A DNA stretch of 64,000 bases from Apodemus sylvaticus (GCF_947179515.1 NC_067477.1:132110465-132174464), one strand, 5' to 3'. Positions 9,893 through 20,682 are shown, counted from the first letter of the stretch. Made by a program: numbers and translations. Notes: generated by a model not told the origin, from the sequence alone.

Positions 9893-10035
9893 GGAGAGCT
9901 CGCCAGCGTCTCGGATAAGCGAAAGGAAAGCAGACTATATAGAAGAACATCCTTGAAAATATCCCCTGACGTAATTAAAGGGAAAAGGTCAAGACGGCTA
10001 ACTTTTCCTCAGATGTTTTCAGAAGCATAAATGAA
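9893..10035. promoter_or_regulatory. Candidate conserved noncoding block
   Basis: CGGATAAGCGAAAGG, CTATATAGAAG, TGACGTAATTAAAGGG and CTAACTTTTCCTCAG form an AT-richer, CpG-retaining island within GC-rich DNA. This texture resembles conserved enhancers. TGACGTAA matches the CRE/ATF half-site type. Function is inferred only. Confidence 0.3.
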
Positions 10036-10417
10036 GGGTGACTCTGGGGAAAGGCACTTCAGTGGTCCCTTGTTCTAGCATCCTGGGGACACACGTGCAC
10101 CACAGGGCTGGCATCCCACAATCAGGCACCGTCCCCACTTGCCTGTCACCTGCAGCCTCGTCCCCTAACACGCTCCCGCCCAGAAGCACCTGTCACTGTC
10201 TTCCATCAAAGCACTTTGGAAACCCCAGACTGGTGTGGCAATCCTTAAGGGAATCACTGCCTCTGAATCTGAGTTCAGCTAACAGGATGCTTTGTGAACA
10301 CTGACTGTTCCCTAAACCTGGAATCCAGCCGTCTGCCATGGATCCCAGCACTGAGGGGGGGAGGGGTAAGGACAGAGAAACTATCAGTGCAGAGACTGAA
10401 TTGAGAAAAACAGGAGA

Positions 10418-10566
10418 AAGCCAGGCGGTGGTGGCGCACACCTGTAATCCCAGCACTTGGGAGGCAGAGGCAGGCGGATTTCTGAGTTTGAGGCCAGCCT
10501 GGTCTACAGAGTAAGTTCCAGGACAGCCAGGGCTACACAGAGAAACCCTGTCTCGAAAAAGAAACA

Positions 10567-10617
<51 letters not shown>

Positions 10618-10620
10618 GAG
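10418..10620 (+). mobile_element. Young B1 SINE with (AAAT)n tail
   Basis: A nearly consensus B1 (GGCGGTGGTGGCGCACACC to GAAACCCTGTCTCG) with about twelve AAAT units at 10566-10617. Imperfect flanking repeats GAGAAAAACAGGAGA (10403-10417) and GAGAAAAAAACCAGGAGA (after 10620) look like the target-site duplication. Confidence 0.93.
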
Positions 10621-10659
10621 AGAGAAAAAAACCAGGAGACAGGAGAAACAAACGAACAG

Positions 10660-10800
10660 ACACCAGGTGTGGTGGTGATAACCCCAGGACTCAGGATGTG
10701 AAGGCAGAAGGGTCGAAAATTAAGGGTAAGCCTTAGCAACATAGCAAGTTAGAGGGCCAGCCTGAGCTACAAGAGAACTTTACTCAAAAAATAAAAGAAA
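10660..10800 (+). mobile_element. Diverged B1/proto-B1-like SINE
   Basis: CACCAGGTGTGGTGGTGATAA, GGCAGAAGGGTCGAAAATTAAG and GGCCAGCCTGAGCTACAAGA follow the proto-B1 order. The tail is A-rich. Confidence 0.65.
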
Positions 10801-10837
10801 ATGACAAAAGAAAAGCTAGTGGAGCTCATGTAGATTT

Positions 10838-11136
10838 TACAGTCTACATGTCAGCACTACATATCAGCATTACATGAGTACCCCATGTCAGCACTACATG
10901 TCAGTACATGTCAGCACTACATGTCAGCACTACATGTCAGCATTACATGTCAACACTACGTCTCAGCATTGCATGTCAGTACTACGTGTCAGTATTACAT
11001 GAGTATCCCATGTCAGCACTACATGTCAGCACTACATGTCAGTACTACATGTCAGCACTACATGTCAGTACTACACGTCAATACTACATGTCAGCATTAC
11101 ATGTCAGTACCACATGTCAGCATGAGTACCACACAC
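10838..11136. repeat. 13-bp minisatellite with higher-order structure
   Basis: Tandem copies of TACATGTCAGCAC vary at a few positions (GCAC/GTAC/GCAT). A longer block beginning ATTACATGAGTA(C/T)CCCATG recurs 124 bases apart, near 10870 and 10994. All three plus-strand frames are open across it because the unit lacks stops and 13 is not a multiple of three. The resulting long frames are artefacts. Confidence 0.93.
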
Positions 11137-13580
11137 TCAGGCTGGAGCTGATGGGTTTCTTCTTTAGCCAAGGCTAGTTAGTGAACACGCAGTCAGGCCC
11201 TCTTACAGAGCCCCGCAGTCTGGACCTCGCCATGTGCGCTTCAACAGGTCTGTGACTCTCAAGCACACACTTCTTCACCCTTTCATCTGAGTTATCAAGC
11301 CGATGGTGACCACTATTTCCTCAGTGAGATGAATACGATAGAGGCTTGCTAAGCCTTCACCTGGCTGTGCTCACAGCCTTGGAGAAACCCTGACCCACCG
11401 GTAAACCCTCAGGAGACTCTAACCCCATGAGGAAAGGAACGGCATTGTCTACCGCTGGCACTTCGCAGGGTCGCTGACACACAGCTGGCACGGGGTCCTG
11501 AGTTGGGTGAGGTCAGCCGCTGTCCTCAGCGGGGCACACTGAGCGGGCTGTCTGACCTCGGATGGCCAGTGGCAGAGTGAGCACCCAGAAGCCCTTAGCA
11601 CCCATCCTCCGAGCAGGCCCTTCTTGGTTGGGGTCTGGTTTCTGTGGCTGGTGTAACACATGCCCCACGTTGGGATGGGGTCGTCTCCTGGTCCTGGGCA
11701 CAGGAACCCCTCTGGAAGGGCGGCTCTACTCAAGCTCATCACAGTTCCAGTGGGGGCAAGACCTCTGTAAGAGTGTTCCTGGTTAAAATCACAGCTGCTC
11801 TACCCTGCCCAGCACTCCCGGCCCCCAGAGCTTGGGCAGTGAGCATCAGCTGTCAAGGAAGCACCTCATTTTGGGTATTTTATTCTGCTCACCAGAGAGG
11901 ACTGAGGCAGAGGAGTCTGGCCACATTTTGGGGAGACACCCAGAGCTTCTCCCTTCTTAGCCTCTGTGCTATCCCTCTGTCCCCTAGGGGCAGCCACCAC
12001 CTGCGCCCCTGAGGCAGTGGGGCATGGGCCCAGCACATTCAACCTTTGCTTCCAGCATAGACAGGCCAGGCATTCTGAGGGGGGAGGGAAGCGCTCCTTC
12101 TCCCCCCTTCCTCCCTCCTCTTCACTCTGCCCAACAAGAGCTTCCCAAGTGATGACATGTCAAGCCTTTGTCCTCAGGCCCTGCTGAGGCCTTTCTGGAG
12201 GGCTGCCTGCCTTCCTCCCTGAGCACCTCCAATCAGCCGCCTACCTCACCCCCACCGTACCCCACCCCCACCTCATCCCCACCCCCCGCCATTCCTGTTT
12301 GTAAACAGCTTTCTAAAATACAGCCGAACTTCCCCTCTCTGTCCGTGGGGCCTACAGAGTAGCTGCAGCAGCCCAGTGCCTCCACAAAGGTTCTTTTACA
12401 AAGTCTGGCTGAGACCCACTCGCCAAGGTTTCCTCACGCAGCCTCTGGAGGAAACTGGGCCCTCCCAAAGCAGTCAGTACCCTCTGCCCATCTCAGCCAG
12501 AGAAGGGCAGAGTCTGCAGACAGACCGAGGGTCGGGGATGACTGGGTTGTAGCCGAAAGCAGACCAGCAGTTGACCTGGCTTCTGCCTGCCCCTGCCTCC
12601 CTACCCCACACACACACCCACACACCCGCCCCTGCTGCAGTGCTGTGAGTCCCTAGGCGGTTACCCGGTCCTTCTAAAACCCTCTTGGTTCTGGAATGAA
12701 CGGCTAGTTTAGTACATTTTCCTGGCCCCTTCTCTTTCTTGGACATTTCTCCTCAAGGTGCTCTTGTCCAGTGCCTGGAGGAACTGGGTGTGGCAGGGAC
12801 ACTCCAGTACCAGAGAGTAGTCACCATTCTGGGCTCGTGCACTACAAGTGCCAGGACAGTGTTCTTTCTGTGGTACTCTCCCGGCAGGAACACAGTTCTC
12901 TCATCCTGGCCACAAGAGTACAGTCACCCGGGGAGATGCTACAGCCTGTCCCCAGCCTGTCCCTAGGCACACTTCATATCAAAGAAGTCAGTCTGTCTGG
13001 GAAGGGACAAGGCTACCCTGATGGAGCAGGTCAGGGGTGAAGGCCGTTGCAGAAAGGCTCCCAGAGGCTAAGACAGTACTGCAAGCCAAAGGTAACACTG
13101 CCGCCTTCTCTGCTGAGCGAGGAGGGGTAGGAAAAGAGCCCTAGTGTGGCATGCATGTCTGTCGTGAGTAGTGAGGTAGGCCGGGCCATATATTTGCCAC
13201 CTGGTCATGGAGGCCCAGAAGCCCTGCTCTAAGAATGTGGTAGAGGCCAGCCTTCAGGCTGTGGTCAGCAGGGAGGGCCTTGTACAGATTGAGAAAGGTT
13301 AAATAGAGACGGGAAACACAACTGGGGCAGAGGCTGTGGGGGGGATCAGGGGCAAGAGGAAGGAGACTGACTGGATGAAGGAGAGAGTCTGTCAGCAGCA
13401 TGTGGACACCAGAACCCCTCAATCCTCCCTCACTGTCTCCCCTTCCTCACTCCTCGAAGAAAAAAAAAAGCACTGAGCTAGCAGGCCACAGGGCATAGGA
13501 TACAAGACCCCCATCAGGATTCAGGACATGTTCCACATCTAAGCCTGAGAGCCCTGTGTGTCCCCTCTGAGCCAAAAGCC
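11137..13580. other. Single-copy DNA, few repeats
   Basis: About 2.4 kb without recognisable SINEs. Several short open frames lie on both strands with no domain. A C-rich tract lies at 12241-12290 (CCCCACC units), a short CA tract at 12608-12630, and TTCCTGTTTGTAAACAGC at 12293-12310 contains a forkhead-type TGTTTAC core. No gene could be supported. Confidence 0.4.
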
Positions 13581-13584
13581 CCCA

Positions 13585-13592
13585 TACACACA

Positions 13593-13623
<31 letters not shown>
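13585..13623. repeat. (CA)n followed by (GA)n microsatellite
   Basis: ACACAC units pass directly into GAGAGA units. Frames read across it on the minus strand are not genes. Confidence 0.92.
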
Positions 13624-14490
13624 GCTGCCAGACACCCAGACACTGAGAGATGCCTCAGTACACCAGAACCACAGCCTCTTGCAGATATTGAAACATAATA
13701 ATTTAGCCATTCCTGGGCCAAAGGGAATGTTAAGTCAGAGTTCAGAGGCTCCAGGCACCACGCCAGGGGACCCAGATGCTGCGGTGGTTGACCTCTGACC
13801 TCTCTCTCATGTCTCATCTGCCCTCTGCAAGGCATCCTGGCAGGGAAGGAAGGCCGAGGACTCTGCTGCTAGCCAGCTCTGCAGCTGCTCCCTCACCTAT
13901 CCAGTGAGTGGACAGACACGATAAAGGAAGACTACAGAGGCCACGCCCCTGGAAGAGACCACTCCTCTCAACTCTACTATGGCTGCCTTTGGCAAGCCTA
14001 AAGAAGATTTAACCATCATAGAAAACATATGGAAAGTGTAGCTGAGGGGCAGAGTAATTGATTAGCATGCTTACATGAGGCACCACAGGAAGGAGGGAGG
14101 TAGAGGCAGAGAGAGAACTGAGCGGCAGGTGTGTGCAGAGAATTATCGGAGCCGAAGGGATATATGCGTCTTGGAAGCTATGGCGGAAGCTCGCCTGAGA
14201 GGCCACCATCAGAAAGTGAGCTTGGGGAAAGATGGGGACAGCAGGAACGCTGGTTCTCAGTCAGGGGGCTTTTATCTTCCTCCCCTCAGAGGACATGGAC
14301 AATATCAGACTGCATTTCTGGCGGTCTCCATGGGGCTGTGGCTACACGCAGTAAGTGAGACCAGGAAGGCTGCTTAGTGTGTTACACTGCACAGGAAAGC
14401 CCCAGGCTTTGAAACGTCCGCTGTACAAAGTGACGAGACTACAGACTAGATAAAGGGTAAACAGATACCGCACCATGTAAGTTGTCCTCT
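13624..14490. other. Single-copy DNA, possible ID-like fragment
   Basis: Mostly unique sequence. At 14040-14085, GCTGAGGGGCAGAGTAATTG and TAGCATGCTTACATGAGG weakly resemble an ID head. No gene is supported. Confidence 0.35.
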
Positions 14491-14493
14491 GAC

Positions 14494-14525
14494 TACACAC
14501 ACACACACAAACACACACACACAAA
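14494..14525. repeat. CA microsatellite
   Basis: An imperfect CA array with one AAACA interruption. It probably grew from the tail of a preceding diverged SINE (TAAGTTGTCCTCTGACT upstream). Confidence 0.88.
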
Positions 14526-14565
14526 CCTTGCCCTTTGCATCATATGCCTCAGTAAAAAACAAACT

Positions 14566-14714
14566 TGTTTGGTTTTTTGAAACAGATTTCCCTGTGTAGC
14601 CCTGGCTTTCCTGAAACTCACTATGTAGACCAGGCTGGCCTTGAACTCACAGAGATCCTCCTGCCTCTGCCTCTCAAGTACTGGGATCAAAGGCATAAAT
14701 GCCAGCACACCCAG
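14566..14714 (-). mobile_element. B1 SINE
   Basis: Inverted B1: TTTTTTGAAACAGATTTCCC, GTAGCCCTGGCTTTCCTG, ACCAGGCTGGCCTTGAACTC and CTCTCAAGTACTGGGATC. Confidence 0.9.
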
Positions 14715-14895
14715 TGTTTTATTTAAAAAGAGGGAGTCTTGCCTGTAGTGATGAGGGTACATTAGAAACTCAGGCATAACATTAATTAAAACAAATGAAA
14801 TGAGAGGGCAGCCGGAGCTGCTCTTCCGGAAGGCCGTGGGGTGTGCCCTCCCTGTCTGGACCTGTGGCTGCTCGTCTTGGGCCCTCTCTCCTCAG

Positions 14896-15006
14896 GCTCT
14901 CTCCCCAGCACCTCTCTGGGGTCTGAGGCCTGCCGGAGGGAGCCCTGCCTCACCCAGAGACGGGGAGTGGCTTTTGTCTGCTGTTCACAGCTGCCTCTGC
15001 AACCAG
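14896..15006 (+). other. Candidate exon, speculative
   Basis: A pyrimidine-rich acceptor-like site (CCCTCTCTCCTCAG) precedes and AACCAG|GTGAGG follows, giving a 111-base interval divisible by three. Two plus frames are open. The protein strings have no recognisable domain. GC-rich DNA produces such pairs by chance, so this is only a candidate. Confidence 0.15.
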
Positions 15007-16116
15007 GTGAGGGGACAGGAGCCGAAAGAGATGTACTCAGAGAGAAGAAGGGCGGGTGCTGGTGACTGGGGTGACGGGAAGAGGAAGAGAAAGCGGTGCT
15101 GCAAGCTCCAGTGTTTCACAACGCAACAAAAATACCAGACAGCCTGGGGGTCACAGGGATGACCTCGAGTTGAGCAACAGCTGGACTCCTGTTTCTAATC
15201 TATGGAAAATTCTCTTTTCACTAGGGCCCCTGCTCGAGCGAAGCCAGACCCTTCATTACCACCACAGTGACTGAGAAGGAGACATTTGTCCCATAGTCAC
15301 CAGGCCCCTCCTTGCTCTCCCACACACCCAAGCCAATGCTCCACCCTAACTAAGCTGCTTCTCGGGATACCAGTTACTGTTTACTACCCCCACTCTGGCT
15401 TCCCTGGACTCCAAAAACAGCAGCAGGATACCCACAAAAGCATCACTAAAACGATGGATGCGTCTGGCTAGTATCTGAAAAAAAGCTATTTCCTTCAGAT
15501 GGCAGCGCGCGTGGTCCTCCAAGTCTTAAGGTGTACCTCAAGTTTGCCTGTAGTTTCCTGGCAACCTAGATGAAGAAAGAGTTGCTGGACAAGCCTCACA
15601 AGTCTTGGGGTCCACACATCAGAATCCCCTGCCCCTAGCTGGTCAACCGATCCAGCGTTTTTGCTGGAAACCAGAGCCGAAAATGTCTTGTGTTCATGGT
15701 ATGAGGAGAGACCATCTACAGAAGAGTATCCCAGAGTTTCCAGTACTGGGGGGCCGGGCTCCCCAAGCCATAGGGAGAGGTGGATAAAGATTCTGTGATG
15801 ACCAAGAACAGCTCAGTGTCCTGTTCCTCTGAGTGGCTGGAGATAAGCATCTGAGAGAATGGATGGAATGCGTGGCCTTTAAGTGACCCCCCCTTGAACT
15901 GTATTTCCCTCAACTGAGCTTTTGATAAAACTCAGAAAAAGCAGAAGGAGGGAGCTGGAGGGTGTAGCCGCTGCCAATGCTCTGGCATGGGTACCCTGGC
16001 ATGAGGGAGGCTAGAGTCATGAGATCACGGCACCTGGAGAGACATCATTCATGAGCTAGTCACAGACTCCCAGGAAAGCCCAACTCATTCTGCTCTGGTG
16101 AAGTGTCAACTGAGTA
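15007..16116. other. Single-copy DNA
   Basis: No repeats or genes recognised. The segment ends abruptly at the telomere-like array. Confidence 0.4.
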
Positions 16117-16663
16117 TAACCTTAACCCTAACCCTAACCCTAACCCTAACTCTAACCCTAACCCTATCCCTATCCCTAACCCTATCCCTATCCCTAACCC
16201 TAACCCTAACCCTATCCCTAACCCTAACCCTAACCCTATCCCTAACCCTAACCCTATCCCTAACCCTATCCCTAACCCTAACCCTATCCCTAACCATATC
16301 CCTATCCCTAACGCTAACCCTAACCCTATCCCTAACCCTATCCCTAACCCTATCCGTAACCCTAACCATATCCCTAACCCTAACCCTATCCCTAACCCTA
16401 ACCCTATCCCTAACCCTAAACCTATCCCTAACCCTAACCCTATCCCTAACCCTATCCCTAACCCTAACCATATCCCTAACCCTAACCATATCCCTATCCC
16501 TAACCCTAATGCTAACCCTATCCCTATCCCTAACCCTAAACATATCCCTAACCCTAACCCTAACCCTATCCCTAACCCTAACCATATCCCTATCCCTAAC
16601 CCTAACCCTATCCCTAACCCTAACCCTATCCCTATCCCTAACCCTATCCCTATCCCTAACCCA
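16117..16663. repeat. Interstitial telomere-like array, CCCTAA/CCCTAT mixed
   Basis: About 547 bases (roughly 90 hexamers) alternate between CCCTAA, the vertebrate telomere repeat in C-rich orientation, and the variant CCCTAT (ATAGGG on the other strand). The first five or so units are mostly canonical (with one CTCTAA). After that, one or two CCCTAT units recur every one to three CCCTAA units. Scattered variants include CCATAT, CCGTAA, CGCTAA and CCTAAA. Unique DNA lies on both sides, so this is not a chromosome end. All long frames on both strands here are repeat artefacts. Confidence 0.96.
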
Positions 16664-17135
16664 CCCCTGAGCTCCCATCTCACTTTGGGTTGTCATGAGG
16701 GTAAAAAGCACCCTGGCTTTACTCTGCCCAGACGCCGTGCCGCTGTCTCCAGTTAACCTTCACAAGCAAGCTATCAGCCCGATGCTGTGCTTGTGTTCAT
16801 TGTGCAGAGAGCCCTCTGAGGTTAAGGGCTACCTGAGAGACCCTAGCGCACAGTAGAAGAGATGAAAGGGACAAGTGTTGGGAAAGTGACAAGGTAGCTA
16901 ATTGTCAGGATGAGATGAACCCAGAACTCTCGAGAAATAGTGACTGGGGGGGAAGGGATTGGAAGCCACAAAAGTCCCGCTTCCACCTGTCCATTCTGGT
17001 TCCCGCACTCAGAGATCCACAGGTGGGAGCCGGAGCCCTGCTTGGAGGGGGGCTGCCTGACCAGGCAAGCATCCTAAACCTTCAGGAGGAGCAAGGGTGC
17101 TATGAGCACACTAGGTTTTGGAGAAATTATGCTAT
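16664..17135. other. Single-copy DNA flanking the telomere-like array
   Basis: No repeat or gene recognised up to the ATT/AAC tract. Confidence 0.4.
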
Positions 17136-17137
17136 AA

Positions 17138-17590
17138 TTAATAATAATAATAACAACAACAACTTTGGCAGGGGTTATGGTTTGGGTAAGAAGTGTCCCC
17201 CTAAAAAGACTTGGTCCCCAAAACCATGTTCAGAGGTGGGGCTTGCAGGAAGTGGTTGAATCTTGATGGTGCTACCCTCATCAGTGGGGTCTCCATTGAC
17301 GGATTCCTAAATGAACAACCTGCAGGAGACGTAGGAACCGTGGGGCTGAGCTTACCTATGAAGACACTGCTGAAGATGTGTCTTTGCCTCAACCTCTTCC
17401 TCTGTCTTTCTCTCAGACCTGGCTGCTGTGAGGTAAGTTCTCCTCCATCGTATCTCCGCCTTGTCATAGATTTAAAGGCCAGGGAGCCACCGCTCATTCC
17501 TGTACAGCATCCCTTCTGCCTACAACATCCTAATCTCCTCAGATCTGCCACTTCAAGAACTCATCCTGACCTTCCGGACTAGGTGGCCGG
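17138..17590 (+). mobile_element. MaLR-type LTR (MLT1/MST-like)
   Basis: Bases 17138-17162 are an AAT/AAC trinucleotide tract. Then GGTTATGGTTTGGGTAAG, GTGTCCCCCTAAAAAG, AGAGGTGGGGCTTGCAGGAA and GGCTGCTGTGAGGTAAG follow the internal order of mammalian MaLR LTRs. The splice-donor-like GAG|GTAAGT at 17429-17437 is part of the repeat. Confidence 0.65.
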
Positions 17591-18010
17591 CTCTGGTGAA
17601 GTACGGCACAGTGTACCACTACGCTACGCTTGCTTACATATCGTGCCATGAGGGAATGTCTCCCTCCCAGGATAGGGCCTGTATCCATTCTGCTCACATT
17701 ATGCCCAAAGTCTTAGTCTGTGTCCAACACATAGCAGAACCTACATGAGAAAGAACACGGGTATCTGAAGACTAGAACTAGAACTGAAGTCACCATGGTC
17801 CCTTGAAATTGTTGTGGAGCTCATAGCATGGACAGTTCTTGGCTTACGAATTTTCAACGATGGTGTGAAAACAACATGCATTTGGTGGAAATCACGCTTC
17901 GAATTTTGAATTGGCTTATTCTGGCCACCCCAGCTGAGGGTTATGAAGATACTCTCCAATGATACCTGCCAGCCTGTGATGGGTAGATGTGTGTACGTGG
18001 TATGTGTGAG
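17591..18010. other. Single-copy or strongly diverged DNA
   Basis: No gene recognised. It lies between the MaLR LTR and a TG tract and may include eroded LTR sequence. Confidence 0.3.
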
Positions 18011-18011
18011 T

Positions 18012-18043
<32 letters not shown>
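18011..18043. repeat. (TG)n microsatellite
   Basis: Uninterrupted TG array of about 16 units following TGTGAGTGG. Confidence 0.93.
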
Positions 18044-18044
<1 letters not shown>

Positions 18045-18199
18045 GCCAGCAAAATTTGAAACTTGCAAGGTTAATGTCTGTTTAGTACAAAGTAGTAGAC
18101 TGCCACAGAACCAGGAAGGGCTGACATCTCAGTCTGAAGGTTGTCTGATGGGGACTTCTCCCATCTGGGGTTAACCTTCTGTCCTACTCAATCCTCCCA

Positions 18200-18348
18200 C
18201 TTACTAGCTAAGTCCCACCCACATTTTGCAGAGTAATCTGCTTGGAAAGGTTTAAATGTTAATCCTATTAAAAAACACCTTTATAGAAACGGCCAAGATA
18301 TTTGACCGAATGTCTGGGTACCCAGTGACCCTGTCAGGTTGACAGAAG
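18200..18348 (-). mobile_element. Ancient eutherian interspersed repeat
   Basis: TCCCACCCACATTTTGCAGA, AATCTGCTTGGAAAGG, AATGTTAATCCTATT and GTCTGGGTACCCAGTG match in order an old medium-reiteration repeat also common in primates, whose sense strand begins with a TCAACTTGAC-type string. I do not assign its exact name. The rodent repeats at 4735, 39700 and 44770 share that string. Confidence 0.5.
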
Positions 18349-18479
18349 CAGAACCGCACAGGAGTCACAAAAGAAAGCAGATATGACTGGGGCTTACTAA
18401 GTGTTGAAGGCCTGTGAGCCACTGCACAGCCTGGAGTTAGTCACTCGCTCATTCCAAATGCATTTATCAAACGTCCATG

Positions 18480-18650
18480 ACAAGATTCTTGGTTCTTATT
18501 GCTGTGTAACAAACCACTCCTAAACCTAATGGCTTAAAATAACACGGCTTTATTTGCTTATGGTTTTATAGGTCAATAATTTGGGAAGGGCTCAGCCTTG
18601 TGCTCCTTCTGTTTCCGGTCACAAGTCACTCCTGCACTTGAGTTAGCTAG
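18480..18650. mobile_element. Ancient MER-type repeat fragment
   Basis: TTATTGCTGTGTAACAAACC, AATGGCTTAAAATAACA and AATTTGGGAAGGGCTCAGC are hallmarks of an old eutherian repeat. The class is not resolved. Confidence 0.5.
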
Positions 18651-18884
18651 AAAAGCCCACAAAGGCCACAGTGAGTGACCTAGTGTCCGCACTATGTGCT
18701 GAGTGATCTCATGAATCTACAACTCAGTCTTCTCACAATGTGGCTGTCTGCCCTAAACAAGTTCCCGGAGCAGAGGTATGAGGAAAGGCGAGGCTTATCA
18801 CAACTAGCCTCGGCTGTAGTTGTCATGTCACATGCTCATGGAGGAACAGAACTATACAAGACATTTGTATCAAAGACTGCAGCT

Positions 18885-19022
18885 TGCCGGGCAGTGGTGG
18901 CGCATGCCTTGAATCCCAGCACTTGGGAGGCAGAGGCAGAGGCAGAGGCAGGCAGATTTCTGAGTTCAAGGCCAGCTTGTTTACAGGGTGAGTTCCAGGA
19001 CAACCAGGGAAACCCTGACTCG
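18885..19022 (+). mobile_element. B1 SINE with internal GCAGAG triplication
   Basis: Clear B1 (GCCGGGCAGTGGTGGCGCAT to GGGAAACCCTGACTCG). The GGCAGA hexamer in the middle is tandemly expanded three to four times, an uncommon local slippage product. Confidence 0.92.
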
Positions 19023-19296
19023 CGGCTCGCTGGGGGCCCCTGTGCAGCTCTCTGCCCCAAGACACAAGGGACTCTGTCCTTCTCCTGTTCCCCAAGAATC
19101 CTGAGTTCCACCAAATGTCAATACCATGCATGCAGCAAACAAGCGCTCTGAGTGCTCCTAACATGTTCATACTCTGTGAGCGCAGGTTGTGATAAGAAAC
19201 AGTAATCATAGCTTGTCATTTTTTCATGTAGATGTCTGATTTTCCTTCAAAATGTTAACTTAATTTTGCGACAGAGTCTTTCTTTTGATTTTCATT

Positions 19297-19427
19297 TCTT
19301 GGGGTTTGTTTTGCCAGACAGGGATTCTCTGTGTAGCCCTGGCTGTCCTGGAATTGAACTCAGAGATCTGTCTGCCTCTGCCTCCTGAGAGTGCCAGAAT
19401 CAAAGGCGTGCACCACCATACCCGGAG
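19297..19427 (-). mobile_element. B1 SINE
   Basis: Inverted B1: TTGCCAGACAGGGATTCTC, GTAGCCCTGGCTGTCCTGG and GGCGTGCACCACC. Part of the middle is deleted. Confidence 0.88.
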
Positions 19428-19439
19428 TAACTTAATGTT

Positions 19440-19662
19440 GTTGTTATTAGTGTTGTTTCTAAGTGCATGTGTGGTGACTCATGTGAGATGGTTCATGTAT
19501 GCTGGCTCATGTGTGGTGGCGTACGTGTGATGGTTCATATCACTTGTAAGTAAGTCAGAGGACAATATCAGTTCTCCAGTTCTGCCTGTGCACAGTTCCA
19601 GGTATTGAACTCAGATTGTCAGGCAACAGAGAGTCACCTACTGAGCTGTCTCACTAGGCTTC
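19440..19662 (-). mobile_element. B3/B4-like SINE
   Basis: Inverted order: GTGCATGTGTGGTG, GTCAGAGGACAATATCAG, AGGTATTGAACTCAGATTG and ACTGAGCTGTCTCACTA. An internal ATGGTTCATGT-type duplication is visible at 19475-19530. Confidence 0.65.
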
Positions 19663-19761
19663 AGAACAGTTCTCCAAAGCAAACTGGCACTGCTCGTATG
19701 GACTTGCAGGAGAATACCTAGAGATTAAATGTTCTCAGTGCTGCTTTGGGAAAAAAAAAAA

Positions 19762-19931
19762 GCTGGTGGCAGTGGTGGCACATGCCTTTAATTCCAGCAC
19801 TCAGGAGGTGGAGGTAGGCAGATCTCTGTGAGTTCTAGGCCAGCCTAGTCTACAGAGCTCCCAGACAGCCAAGGCTACCAGAGAAACCCAGTATCAACAA
19901 AACAAAACAAAACAAAACAAAACAAAACAAA
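19762..19931 (+). mobile_element. B1 SINE with (AAAAC)n tail
   Basis: B1 body with a diverged 3' half, then about seven AAAAC units at 19896-19930. Confidence 0.9.
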
Positions 19932-20284
19932 GAAGCAAAAAAAGAGGAAATCGGATTCTGCTTCCTGGTGGGAGGAGGCAGAAGAGGAAGTTTAGGAGAG
20001 AGGCAAGAGGCACAGATTTCCAGAAACTTCCTCATAACTTCCTCCTCAGTACAGCTCGTCCTGTCTCGCCTACCCTTCAGGGTAAACCCAGCTCTGCCTC
20101 GCCCACAGTTTTCTTTCATGCCTTCTCTCAGAGGCTTTGGCCTGCCCTGGTTAGGTGCACAGTGGGCAGGAGGTCTTCTTTTCTGCTTTTTCTCCTCTAT
20201 GCCTCAGGTCCCAGTCTCAGGGACTCTGGGCAGGTACGGGTGCTTGCCGTGCATGCCTGATACCCCGAGTTGGAACCTGTCCTC

Positions 20285-20470
20285 TTCCTAAAAGCTGCAT
20301 GTGATGGCTCAAGTCAGTCTCAGCACTCCTCTGATGACACAGGAAGCAGCAATGGAGAAGTTTGTGGGCCCTTGCCCTAGAGAGGAGGGGAGAAGGAGAA
20401 GAAGGCAGGAGGAGAAACAAGATGGACGGAGGGTGAGAACAGACTCCCAACAGTCGTCCTCTGGCCAGCA
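20285..20470 (+). mobile_element. Probable RSINE/B4-like SINE with AG-rich insert
   Basis: GTGATGGCTCAAGTCAGTC, GTGAGAACAGACTCCC and CAGTCGTCCTCTGGCC resemble the start and end of a B4/RSINE copy. A GA-rich purine stretch at 20375-20425 separates them. Confidence 0.4.
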
Positions 20471-20479
20471 CGCGGGCCC

Positions 20480-20596
20480 GCTGGGTAAAGGGGCCTGCCA
20501 CCAAGCCTGACGACCTAAGTTCAATTCCTGGAACCCACATGACGAGAGGAGAGAAGCAAGCCCCGAAACACAAACACACACACTCAAAATCTCAAC

Positions 20597-20629
<33 letters not shown>

Positions 20630-20650
20630 TAAATTAAAAAGAAATAAACT
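20480..20650 (+). mobile_element. B4-like SINE with CA tail
   Basis: GCTGGGTAAAGGGGCCTGCC, AAGTTCAATTCCTGGAACCC and a CA tail at 20597-20620 fit a B4/B3-type SINE. Confidence 0.65.
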
Positions 20651-20682
20651 GTGAAGTATAATTAAGAAGCACCTCAGGAGAA

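Noticed and set aside
10838..11136. Direct repeats as a possible CRISPR array
   Set aside because: The units are 13 bases without spacers and the context is mammalian.
10885..11177. Two overlapping plus-strand frames of His/Tyr/Ser/Cys repeats
   Set aside because: They are products of the 13-bp minisatellite, which is open in all three frames.
16060..16756. Open frames of about 190-217 codons on both strands (Leu/Thr, Asn/Pro, Arg/Val/Asp or Gly/Ile/Leu repeats)
   Set aside because: They are translations of the CCCTAA/CCCTAT hexamer array. Every frame is open because the hexamers contain no stops in those phases.
17427..17440. Strong donor GAG|GTAAGT
   Set aside because: It lies at the expected place inside a MaLR-type LTR, so it is repeat-derived and not evidence of a host exon.
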